16,609 nucleotides of DNA. It comes from UBA7662 sp041688385. GTDB taxonomy: Bacteria; Bacteroidota; Bacteroidia; UBA7662. The position numbers and the translations under genes are program-made. The notes below the pieces were generated by a model, which saw only the letters and a program-made list of their open reading frames with translations, had not been told where the DNA came from and did not search any database. The stretch lies in the NCBI GenBank assembly GCA_041688385.1, contig JBDNIH010000001.1:1-16609 (forward strand), given 5' to 3'. Positions 1 through 6,997 of the stretch are shown in pieces. Position 1 is the stretch's first letter. Each line of letters begins with the position of its first letter.

Positions 1-341
1 CAACTATCGTACTCCCAGCGCGTAGCAAAAGAGTAGGTTTCTCCACCTGAAACAGGAACAACTCCCGTGGATATTTTCTTTACCAATTCGCCCATGTTGC
101 CGTATTCATACGCATGCACACCAGAAGCATCTTGGGATTTAGAAATACGCCCAGCTTCATTACCAGATACACCATATGCGTATGAAACGTTGTTCTCCGG
201 GTTCTGGGGGTAATCAATCTGCATGAGCTGCCCAAAATAATAGCCATAATTCACTTGCTGGCTCACAGCCGTCAAATTGGCCGTTTCCATGTGGATGAGG
301 TTGCTGGCATAGTCAAACGCAAAATTAATCGACGCAAGTGA
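1..341 (-). CDS. RHS-repeat protein, 5'-truncated fragment running off the left edge
   Basis: The minus strand is open from 341 to the window edge and encodes classic Bacteroidota RHS/YD-repeat sequence: FDYASNLIHMET, then NYGYYFGQLMQIDYP, then YAYGVSGNEAGRISK and AYEYGNMGELVKK. RHS proteins form large beta-cage shells around a C-terminal toxin and act in contact-dependent or secreted competition. The frame has an in-frame TAA at 342-344, immediately before the homology starts, so the N-terminal shell is missing here. The first ATG is at 290. The break looks like a recombination junction: the sequence between 342 and 444 has no RHS character. It lies downstream, in reading direction, of the exported protein at 445-1545. 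It is either a displaced fragment or a pseudogene piece of a longer rhs gene; the rest lies outside the window. Confidence 0.7.
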
Positions 342-444
342 TTACAACAGCGCGTAACAATTTACACTTGATCAAATTTATTGATAAATGAATCAGACCA
401 ACTCCCCTTGCTGTACGTATTGAAAGCAATATTTGCGAACAAAA

Positions 445-1545
445 TCAATTATCAAGGTACAATATCCAATTCCGTTCATCCAATTTCACAAAGCTCTTAC
501 TGCTAGCATCCGAAAGAGCTTGGTTTACTTTCGATGGTGAAATAAAAGAATACGGATATGCAGCGTAATAAATCTCAATAATCACAGGTTGTACGCCTTT
601 TTCATTAAATATTGAAAATAGATTTTTAGATTGACGCCAGGAAGGAGACAAATGTGAGTTGCCAAATAATAAAATCGCTGACTTCCTAGGATCGTTACTT
701 TTTAGATTGATGAAATCAGATATATGTTCATCTCGTTTTTTTTGATATTGCCTATCTTTCAGCGAAGCTCCTTTGAGAAACCAAAAAATTAGCTCTTGAA
801 GATGATCTGAATTATTAAAGTATATAGCCGCAGAGGAATCAGACTTAAGATATTCTAACCAATCACGACTTAAATTCAGGACTCGTTTTCTGTCCGGAAT
901 AGTTGTAGAAAAGCGGATTTCAATTAACTCATATAGTAATCCATCCAACACACCATTATTAGTGACTTCGTAGACGGGGCCTAGCTGTCGTTCATACTGA
1001 TTCTGTAAAAAGTATGCCAATTCACTATCCATGAAAATATCTAATCGCGCTGTATCATTACCAAAAATTTGATTAGATACTTCGAAAAACAAATTGTTCA
1101 GGTAATACAAACTTGGATTCATATCCCCAGACTCAGAACAATAAACCTCAAGCTTTGGGAATTCATCTTTTAGTTTCCTTAAATATGAAAGCTTTAATTG
1201 TGCATGTCCACCATTATCAGGAAAACTGAGCTTTAGCTCGCCCAAGTCTCCTGAAGCAAAAAACCTATCCAAATACAATTGATAATTTACTGGTAGTTCG
1301 ATGAAAATTTGACTTACTTCCCTTTCAGAAATCAGAAATCGCATTAGTTGATATTCCTGATAAGCGCTAGAGTCAACCAATCGGCGGTATCCTCCTTGTC
1401 TTCTTTTCGATTTAACTTGATCTAAATGCAAATCTCCAATTCCATATAGTTTGGAAAATTCTAACCCTTTAAATTCATCAAATTCTTGAGCTTGAACGCG
1501 AACAAACAAAATTGTCAAAAGAAAAATGGAAAGTAAGTACTTCAT
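445..1545 (-). CDS. exported protein with EreA/ChaN-like motifs, beside an RHS tip
   Basis: A 366-residue protein. Residues 1-19 are a typical Sec signal peptide ending in VQA before Gln20, so the protein should be periplasmic or outer-membrane associated. Visible motifs are GDLH (37-40), FIELP (81-85), KKRDEHI (269-275) and LLFGNSHLS (293-300). The order GxxH, then IE, then RD, then GNxH is the pattern I associate with the erythromycin-esterase/ChaN/TraB-like fold. That is a fold-level guess; no activity can be assigned. The start is the ATG 13 bases after the stop of the RHS core gene, so the two are probably co-transcribed. The context suggests a partner of that RHS tip: a periplasmic immunity protein or an accessory enzyme. 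Its length is large for an immunity protein. Base composition is AT-rich like the rest of the left region. Confidence 0.7.
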   Translation of the reverse strand: MKYLLSIFLLTILFVRVQAQEFDEFKGLEFSKLYGIGDLHLDQVKSKRRQGGYRRLVDSSAYQEYQLMRFLISEREVSQIFIELPVNYQLYLDRFFASGDLGELKLSFPDNGGHAQLKLSYLRKLKDEFPKLEVYCSESGDMNPSLYYLNNLFFEVSNQIFGNDTARLDIFMDSELAYFLQNQYERQLGPVYEVTNNGVLDGLLYELIEIRFSTTIPDRKRVLNLSRDWLEYLKSDSSAAIYFNNSDHLQELIFWFLKGASLKDRQYQKKRDEHISDFINLKSNDPRKSAILLFGNSHLSPSWRQSKNLFSIFNEKGVQPVIIEIYYAAYPYSFISPSKVNQALSDASSKSFVKLDERNWILYLDN

Positions 1546-1558
1546 ATCAGCCGTCTAT

Positions 1559-2515
1559 TTAATTGTATCTCGTAACTGTTCTTTTTGGTAGCATACCATT
1601 CCAACTCCACTGAATCCTCTTTACAACTACGGTTCCCCTTTGCTCCACTTTAAAATCAAAAGTAGTAATAGTGTTTTGATTTGCATTAACGTCAACAGTT
1701 GCCCTTTTTATCCCTTTTCCTAGTTCAATCTTACCCCTTCCAGAAACCCACCCTGTACTTTGAGAATTGCCTTTGTCATCAGTAATTACAAATTCATCAG
1801 GCACTCGGTCTGCGTTGTACTTTATTCTAGTTTTCTTATGCGGCGATAACTTGTATTCTTTTTTTAAATCATGGTCACCTGCCATATGCGTTTCTACGTC
1901 TACCCATTCATTTCGTTTGACCTCTCTGGGCTTAAAATCCCCTTTGGGTGCTTTATGCGGAGCTTTGGCCTTAAAGTTTTTACTACAATCCGTACTTGAA
2001 CCAAAAAATTCCTTGATTCTATCCCAAATTTTTCCAGGTGGAATGTTAGCCTCTTCAACCTCCCTCCCATCCGGATCCACCAGCATCACCGGGTTCCAGG
2101 CGCAATAGTTGTACGCCGACATACTCGGGTACTTATTACTCCTCGGATCCACACTCAACCAAATACTCAGCCCCGCGTCGTAATACCTCGCTCCAAAATA
2201 ACTTAAACCGGTCTCCATGTCTCTCTCCTTCCCGCTAAAGGTATAAGGCGTATAATAGCTGGTAGTATTTTGTTCATGAATGAAATCTTCACCGAATGGC
2301 ACACATTCGCCAAGCTCAGTGCGGGAATATTGCATGTGTTGGGTGGCGTCGCCATTGATGTCGGTGATATAACTAGATGAGCCGAGGCCTGTGCTGAGCC
2401 AAGTCGAAGCATGGTCGTTTAATGGCTCGTAATTCAAATCGGCATGGTTTCGAAAACATCCACTCACGCGACTAGCAATGCGGCTGGCACCGTTGTAGTA
2501 ATGTTTGGTGTACAT
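1559..2515 (-). CDS. RHS core domain with variable C-terminal tip, detached from its shell
   Basis: A 318-residue protein. The N-terminal half is the end of an RHS shell: KHYYNGASRIASR, LGSSSYITDINGD, PFGEDFIHEQN, then the diagnostic core with FSGKERDMETGLSYFGARYY and NYCAWNPVMLVDPDGRE, which is where RHS proteins switch to a variable effector. The last 165 or so residues are that variable tip. They are Lys-rich, then contain a beta-rich stretch (VPDEFVITDDKGN and STGWVSGRGK). I recognise no toxin family in it. Two 8-residue insertions interrupt the conserved DHLGSSS and QY-PFGE motifs. The frame stays open without a Met from 2515 up to a TAA at 2693-2695, and RHS-like residues (FVFYHSSGLITIS) are visible upstream of the ATG. 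The piece therefore looks cut out of a larger gene and may not have a native start. The exported gene at 445-1545 follows after 13 bases. Confidence 0.8.
   Translation of the reverse strand: MYTKHYYNGASRIASRVSGCFRNHADLNYEPLNDHASTWLSTGLGSSSYITDINGDATQHMQYSRTELGECVPFGEDFIHEQNTTSYYTPYTFSGKERDMETGLSYFGARYYDAGLSIWLSVDPRSNKYPSMSAYNYCAWNPVMLVDPDGREVEEANIPPGKIWDRIKEFFGSSTDCSKNFKAKAPHKAPKGDFKPREVKRNEWVDVETHMAGDHDLKKEYKLSPHKKTRIKYNADRVPDEFVITDDKGNSQSTGWVSGRGKIELGKGIKRATVDVNANQNTITTFDFKVEQRGTVVVKRIQWSWNGMLPKRTVTRYN
2303..2326 (-). repeat. 24-nt in-frame insertion in the RHS QY-PFGE motif
   Basis: The codons for SRTELGEC separate QHMQY from VPFGEDF, where RHS proteins normally run on directly (QY then a hydrophobic residue then PFGE). 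Read on the coding strand the insert contains ACTGAGCTTGGCGAA, close to the CTGAGCTTGTCGAAG-type short repeat that I recall as common in many bacterial genomes. Its length is exactly eight codons, so the frame is kept. That it is an insertion is inferred from the family motif. Confidence 0.5.
2387..2410 (-). repeat. 24-nt in-frame insertion in the RHS DHLGSSS motif
   Basis: The codons for ASTWLSTG fall between DH and LGSSS, splitting the nearly invariant DHLGSSS motif. Read on the coding strand the insert contains TTCGACTTGGCTCAGC, the opposite orientation of the CTGAGC...GAA core seen in the insertion at 2303-2326. Removing both inserts restores a canonical RHS sequence in frame. Confidence 0.55.
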
Positions 2516-2956
2516 ATCGCTGCTTATGGTTATTAGCCCAGAGGAGTGGTAAAATACGAAATGTTTGCGAGATGGAAACTTTGTGAGTTGAGAGAGATGA
2601 GCGAGTTTCGCGGGTTTCGCGCAGTTTGACAGCGCCGGAGCCCTATTCCTTCGCAGTGGCGACCCGTTGTCAAGCCCAACTGAAGGAAACAGTTACAAGA
2701 CAAGACCTCTGGCCTCGGGTGCTGCGAGTAAAGCCTTACCTTGGACAAAGAATTTTATCCTGTCTTTAACAAGTATGAGCCGCTACATCCTGAACCCTAC
2801 CGTGTGTATCTGAAAGTGCAGGTTGCTGGGATGACGTCTAAGCCGTTTGGTGCAAAAACGGTAACCAGGTCAGAAACGCTCCAATACAACCAGTCATAGA
2901 TCAATCCTGTTTTCAATCTGTCAAATGCACTAATGAAAAATACCATATTCTTCAAC
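2516..2956. other. gene-poor stretch with conserved-looking but unassigned frames
   Basis: No convincing gene lies here. About 2570-2760 is richer in G+C than its flanks and includes three close TTCGCG-like copies near 2598-2620. Minus-strand sequence just upstream of 2515 continues the RHS frame without a Met until the TAA at 2693-2695. On the plus strand, 2741-2899 is an open 52-codon frame beginning TTG and coding for protein-like text (NKYEPLHPEPYRVYLKVQ, then AGMTSKPFGAKT). It follows an in-frame TAA at 2729-2731, has no ATG before codon 31, and ends at TAG 2897-2899. It may be a remnant of a lost gene. I cannot name a family. Confidence 0.35.
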
Positions 2957-3331
2957 CTAAGAATAAATTCCCACCAACAATAGAAATAAAATTCCTCCAA
3001 CATTGTATGCGAAGGAAATAAAATGTAATTGCCAGGTTTTAAATTTAATTATATTCCGCACATCCAAAACATTGCTCCTCAATTCATCTCCATTCAAATA
3101 CCGCTTTTCAAGTAAGAAATAAATGGGCATCAAAATGCACAAGCCAAGAAACATAAAAGATGACTTTTCCATTTCTTTAGGCAGAATATGTAATAATAAA
3201 ATTAGTCCACCAAAATAATAGATAAGTCCAATACAAAAAAGTGCAAAAGAAGCTGTTGGCACACGGTGTTGTTCACTTTCTTTTGTCAGCAATCTGGTAC
3301 TTTCATATATTATATATAAAATAAATTTCAT
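2957..3331 (-). CDS. small multi-pass membrane protein, possible immunity partner
   Basis: A 124-residue protein from the ATG at 3331-3329. The frame also has an ATG at 3424, but that start would overlap the preceding gene by 71 bases and add a non-family-like Trp/Arg-rich leader; the inner ATG leaves a 22-base gap. Hydrophobic segments lie at about residues 28-49, 58-74 and 103-122, with a basic, hydrophilic stretch between (EKRYLNGDELRSN). No catalytic motif is visible. Small three- or four-helix inner-membrane proteins of this kind often sit next to RHS tips in Bacteroidota and are thought to be immunity proteins. Here it directly follows a glycine-rich tip-like protein. Immunity function is inferred from position only. 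Confidence 0.6.
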   Translation of the reverse strand: MKFILYIIYESTRLLTKESEQHRVPTASFALFCIGLIYYFGGLILLLHILPKEMEKSSFMFLGLCILMPIYFLLEKRYLNGDELRSNVLDVRNIIKFKTWQLHFISFAYNVGGILFLLLVGIYS

Positions 3332-3353
3332 CGCTCTAGTCGTTAATCTAAAA

Positions 3354-3743
3354 TCACCTAAAAGTTGAATTAATCTTTTGATCCACCATTTCTCCCAAAA
3401 CAATTCTTGAACCACCATACCCAACTCCTAAACCAACGCCGATTGCAATTGTCGGAGGGAAAAGTGTTAACCCCACGATTAATGCGGTCATTCCCGCATC
3501 AACATGATGAGCTGGCTGAACTTGATCGGTTCCAATTGCATGTCCATAATTTATAAATGTAACCGCTGCTCCAACATAACCTAGCCGACCCAGGACTCCT
3601 TTCACTCCACTAGCACGCGCTGCATTCCCAAATACAGTCGCACCCCCGGTGATAACTGCTGAACCAAAATCTGCGTCTTTTTGATTTAGAGTAGGTTCAT
3701 CAGAGTAAACTCCATTCGTTCTGCCTGTTGTTGTTGTTGACAT
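3354..3743 (-). CDS. glycine-rich hydrophobic protein resembling a detached polymorphic-toxin tip
   Basis: A 129-residue protein. Residues 1-25 are Thr- and Asn-rich and linker-like. Residues 30-66 (GGATVFGNAARASG, then GVLGRLGYVGAAVTF) and 83-112 form two Gly/Ala-rich hydrophobic stretches, the second with repeated GxG spacing (IGVGLGVGYGG). This resembles the glycine-zipper end regions found downstream of RHS cores in Bacteroidota, and could insert in membranes. No RHS core is attached; the frame is open upstream without another Met to a TAA about 15 codons before the ATG, giving PTIGSVENG in front of the Met. That suggests excision from a larger gene. The membrane protein that follows would be its partner. 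The function is inferred. Confidence 0.5.
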   Translation of the reverse strand: MSTTTTGRTNGVYSDEPTLNQKDADFGSAVITGGATVFGNAARASGVKGVLGRLGYVGAAVTFINYGHAIGTDQVQPAHHVDAGMTALIVGLTLFPPTIAIGVGLGVGYGGSRIVLGEMVDQKINSTFR

Positions 3744-3771
3744 ACCATTTTCAACACTACCTATCGTTGGT

Positions 3772-3832
3772 ATTTTGTTCCTAACTGCTTAAATAATTGG
3801 ACTGGTTTTGTTGTTTAAACTAGGAACAAAAT
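3772..3832. repeat. 12-bp perfect inverted repeat upstream of the transposase-like ORF
   Basis: ATTTTGTTCCTA at 3772-3783 is matched exactly by TAGGAACAAAAT at 3821-3832, separated by 37 bases. The right arm covers the first two bases of the ATG at 3831. It lies between the divergent genes at 3354-3743 and 3831-4079. It could be a terminal repeat of a decayed mobile element, an operator, or a leader hairpin that hides the start codon. Confidence 0.6.
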
Positions 3833-4079
3833 GATTGAAGAACTAATTAAAAATGTGCGCCTTTCATCAAGTGGTCGCAAGTTTCTCACCGCTCAACAAA
3901 AAGCTTTTGTTGTTGAACATTGGGAGTCATCTGGCTTATCTTGCCCTGAATATTGTCGTCGACACGGGCTGATTACGAGCCAAGTGTATAATTGGCGCGC
4001 AGCCGCTAAATCCGGAGCCATTATGAGTATCAAAATCGAGGAGTACTATTTTTTTATGTGCCAATTTTTAGTCAAGTAA
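3831..4079 (+). pseudogene. transposase OrfA-like protein, C-terminally truncated
   Basis: An 82-residue frame. Residues 17-60 (KFLTAQQKAFVVEHWESSG, then CPEYCRRHGLITSQVYNWR) form a helix-turn-helix of the transposase-8/IS3-IS66 accessory type: a Trp in the first helix, a SCPEYCRRHG turn and a QVYNWR recognition helix. Full-length relatives continue after the AAAKSGAIMSIK segment into a coiled-coil region. Here the text changes at about residue 69 to unrelated, Phe- and Tyr-rich residues and stops. No catalytic DDE orf follows; the next 149 bases are AT-rich and then addB begins. This is most likely the left remnant of an insertion sequence, although a domesticated DNA-binding protein cannot be excluded. 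Confidence 0.6.
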
Positions 4080-4228
4080 TACTACAAACAATATACTTCC
4101 CCCCACTAAATTTTAATATTTTTACAAATGGCTGATTGAAAATTATTTCTTAAAAAATTTCCCCTCGGTGATAAAAGTGATTCTCACGCAAAAGTCGCGC
4201 GCTTACCAACACCTCTTATTATTGCACC
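4080..4228 (+). promoter_or_regulatory. AT-rich spacer with possible -7 element before the nuclease gene
   Basis: This spacer has no gene. TATTATTG at 4217-4224 ends four bases before the ATG and matches the Bacteroidota -7 consensus TAnnTTTG at all but one fixed position. No clear TTG is placed 18-21 bases upstream, so the promoter call is weak. If used, the transcript would be nearly leaderless. Confidence 0.3.
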
Positions 4229-6997
4229 ATGAGTTTTTTGCACGAAATAGCCCGGGAAGTATATGCAGTACATGGCAAGGAGATGCACCGGGTTACGGTG
4301 GTTTTTCCGAGCAGGCGGGCGGCGGTGTTTTTTCGCAAGGCATTGCAGGAAGTACTGCCGGGCCCAGCTTTCGCTCCCCAAACACTGACCTTAAATGATT
4401 TTGTATACGCAAAAAGCGGCTTACAAGCTGCCGATCCAGTACGTTTGCTGTTCGCCCTCTATCAAGTTTATCAGGAGCTCATGCCCGAGCACGATGAAGG
4501 GTTTGCCAGTTTTTCGAGCTGGGGGAGCAGCCTTTTGCGCGATTTTGCAGAAGTAGATAACTATCTGCTGGATGGCGATGCAGTTTTTCACTTCCTCAAC
4601 CAAGAAAAAGCCATTGAGTTGTGGCAACCCGACCGGGGAGCGTTAAGTGAATACGAACAACGTTATCTCGACTTCTACCGCAGTTTGGGCAGTTTGTACC
4701 ATCGATTCCGTGAAAAACTGAACGACCAAGGCAAGGTGTATCCCGCCCTCGCCACCCGCTTACTCACAGAAAAATGGGCTGCGGCTGCACCCCAACTTGA
4801 AGAAGAACAAATCTGGTTTTGTGGTTTTAATGCCTTGAACACAGCCGAAATAACGCTCATCAAACAGCTGCTACAAGAGAAAAAGGCGCAAGTCCGGTGG
4901 GATAGCGACTGCTTTTACCTCGACCACGACCAACACGAAGCTGGTTTGTTCCTTCGACGCATGTTAGAAGATGAGCAGTTGGCCGGAGCACATACCCCGC
5001 CCGACCGCTTCAGTGCCCCGAAACAAATCAAACTGCTACAGGCTGCCGGTCAGCTTGCCCAAGTTAAAGCCGCTTCAGAGCAGCTCACCGTTTGGCAGCA
5101 GCAAGACCCTGATTTGTTGCAAACAGTGTTGGTTTTGGCAGATGAAAGTCTGCTCGTCCCTATGCTAAACAGTCTCCCGCCCCAACTCCAGCTGAATGTA
5201 ACGATGGGCTATCCCGCACGACTAGGCCAGGCCAATACCTTGGTGGCTTTGCTGCTGCGTTTGATGCAAAACCGAACTATTGATGCCAATGGACCGGTAT
5301 ACTACCACCGTGATCTACTGCCCTTGCTGGCTTTGCCCCTTTTGCGCACCGAAGCATTCAGCGCCTTCAACAAAGTCATGATTGAAAGCGGGCGCGTACG
5401 CATTCCATACGCCTTATTGGAGGAAACCAGCGGTGATTTTCCGGAAATTGCGGCGATATTAGGCAATAGTGCGCTATCGCCACTGGAATTCCCGGCATTG
5501 GTGGTTCCCTTACTCGAAAAATTAGCCGACAAAAGAGGCAACGATTTTCTCCAACAGCAAATTAGCCTCCAGCTCGTGACATTGTTGCGCCGTATGGATG
5601 CCTTGTTACAAGAAGAAGCCCTTCAGCTTGACTGGAAAATTTTGCGGCAGCTTTGGCATCAGCTGAGTGCTAGTGAAACCCTCGACTTTTTAGGAGAGCC
5701 CCTTGAAGGTCTACAGTTAATGGGTTTACTCGAAACCCGTGCCCTCGACTTTAAACGGGTTTTGGTTGTGGGGGTAAACGAAGGCAAGCTGCCTGGTAAA
5801 GCGTCTCCACAAAGTTTCATTACTTCCACCCTTCGCTTTAACTTTCAGTTGCCCGGAAATCGTGAAAAGGAAGCCGTATTTGCCTATCACTTCTACCGTT
5901 TATTGCAAGGTGCTGAGGACATTGTGCTTACCTACAATGGCGTACAGGATGATTTTGGCGGTGGTGAACCGAGCCGTTATATTCAACAACTGCGTTTTGA
6001 GCTCAACCAACTGCCCAACATCCAGCTTAGCGAAATGAGCGTATCGCCGGCCTTCCGTGCAGATCGATTGATGGCGCAGACCATCAAAATTCCTAAAAAT
6101 GAGGCTTTGCAAGCTAAAATTGAAGCACGACTGGCCCGTGGCATCTCTCCCTCGTCCATGAGTCAATATATAGCGTGCAAACTCAAATTTTACTTCTCTC
6201 AACTTGAAGGTTTACAAGAGGAGGACGAAATCAGTGAACAGCTCGACTTTCGAAGTATTGGCACTGTGCTACACCGGACTTTGGAACTACTCTATCAGCC
6301 TTATCTCCGGCAACCCTTACAAACTGCTCATCTCGACGCCATGAAGCTGGCACTCAGCGGCTGCTTTGAACAAGCTTTGAAAGAAACCATGCAATATGCC
6401 CCGACCGATCAGGGTTTAAACCTGCTCATTAGGGAGGTTTGTCGTGATTATCTGGAGCGTTTTTTAAAACAGGAAAAAAACCTCATCGAAGAATTCGCAA
6501 GTACCGGAGCGGTGCTAGAAGTATTGGAAAGTGAACTCAAGCTAGCCTTCAACTTCGAGCTTAACGGTCATTCAGTAGGCATAAAAGGCATCGCCGACCG
6601 TGTAGATCGACTGCAGGGGCAACTGCGTATCACCGACTACAAAACTGGAAAATTTACGCCAACAGAAATCACCGTAGCCACTATCCACGAAGACTTGCGT
6701 GATCCCGACAAAATAAAGGCTCTGCAACTCCTCACTTACGCCTGGCTGTACTGGAAAAACTTTCCAGAAACGACATCCATCGCTTCTGGGATATGGTCGT
6801 TCCGAGCAATGAAAGACGGCTTACAACCCGCCGCCGTGGCCGGTCAAACACTTTTAGACGCCGACATACTAAATGCGCACGGACTATTTTTAGAAACGCT
6901 GCTCAGCGAAATGTTAGACCCAGCCACCATTTTCGATCAAACAACGGATGAAAAGATATGTGAAAAATGTAATTTCCGGCAGATCTGTCAGCGATGA
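4229..6997 (+). CDS. addB: AddB-like ATP-dependent exonuclease subunit (PD-(D/E)XK, Fe-S)
   Basis: A 922-residue protein, the usual length for Bacteroidota AddB-like proteins. It should work with an AddA helicase-nuclease to process double-strand DNA ends for RecA loading. The N-terminus has VTVVFPSRRAAVFF (22-35), an inactivated helicase-like start, and GVNEGKLPG (515-523) matches a degenerate UvrD-type motif. The nuclease domain lies at about 640-922: IGTVLHRTLE with His682, Asp790 in KGIADRVD, and DYKTGK with Asp803 and Lys805, the PD-(D/E)XK catalytic set. Cys650 plus Cys911, Cys914 and Cys920 (CEKCNFRQIC) would hold the 4Fe-4S cluster typical of AddB. The start is the first ATG that gives the family N-terminus. 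The gene symbol is by family; AddA is not in the window. Confidence 0.85.
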   Translation: MSFLHEIAREVYAVHGKEMHRVTVVFPSRRAAVFFRKALQEVLPGPAFAPQTLTLNDFVYAKSGLQAADPVRLLFALYQVYQELMPEHDEGFASFSSWGSSLLRDFAEVDNYLLDGDAVFHFLNQEKAIELWQPDRGALSEYEQRYLDFYRSLGSLYHRFREKLNDQGKVYPALATRLLTEKWAAAAPQLEEEQIWFCGFNALNTAEITLIKQLLQEKKAQVRWDSDCFYLDHDQHEAGLFLRRMLEDEQLAGAHTPPDRFSAPKQIKLLQAAGQLAQVKAASEQLTVWQQQDPDLLQTVLVLADESLLVPMLNSLPPQLQLNVTMGYPARLGQANTLVALLLRLMQNRTIDANGPVYYHRDLLPLLALPLLRTEAFSAFNKVMIESGRVRIPYALLEETSGDFPEIAAILGNSALSPLEFPALVVPLLEKLADKRGNDFLQQQISLQLVTLLRRMDALLQEEALQLDWKILRQLWHQLSASETLDFLGEPLEGLQLMGLLETRALDFKRVLVVGVNEGKLPGKASPQSFITSTLRFNFQLPGNREKEAVFAYHFYRLLQGAEDIVLTYNGVQDDFGGGEPSRYIQQLRFELNQLPNIQLSEMSVSPAFRADRLMAQTIKIPKNEALQAKIEARLARGISPSSMSQYIACKLKFYFSQLEGLQEEDEISEQLDFRSIGTVLHRTLELLYQPYLRQPLQTAHLDAMKLALSGCFEQALKETMQYAPTDQGLNLLIREVCRDYLERFLKQEKNLIEEFASTGAVLEVLESELKLAFNFELNGHSVGIKGIADRVDRLQGQLRITDYKTGKFTPTEITVATIHEDLRDPDKIKALQLLTYAWLYWKNFPETTSIASGIWSFRAMKDGLQPAAVAGQTLLDADILNAHGLFLETLLSEMLDPATIFDQTTDEKICEKCNFRQICQR

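Noticed and set aside
1767..2108. 113-residue plus-strand frame
   Set aside because: It lies wholly within the RHS core gene on the opposite strand and has Ser/Leu-rich shadow composition.
2203..2412. 69-residue minus-strand frame
   Set aside because: It is an alternative frame within the RHS core; the RHS frame there is canonical.
2533..3003. Two minus-strand frames of about 70 residues (2533-2748 and 2797-3003)
   Set aside because: They have no family character, overlap the membrane protein or the unassigned interval, and lack consistent composition.
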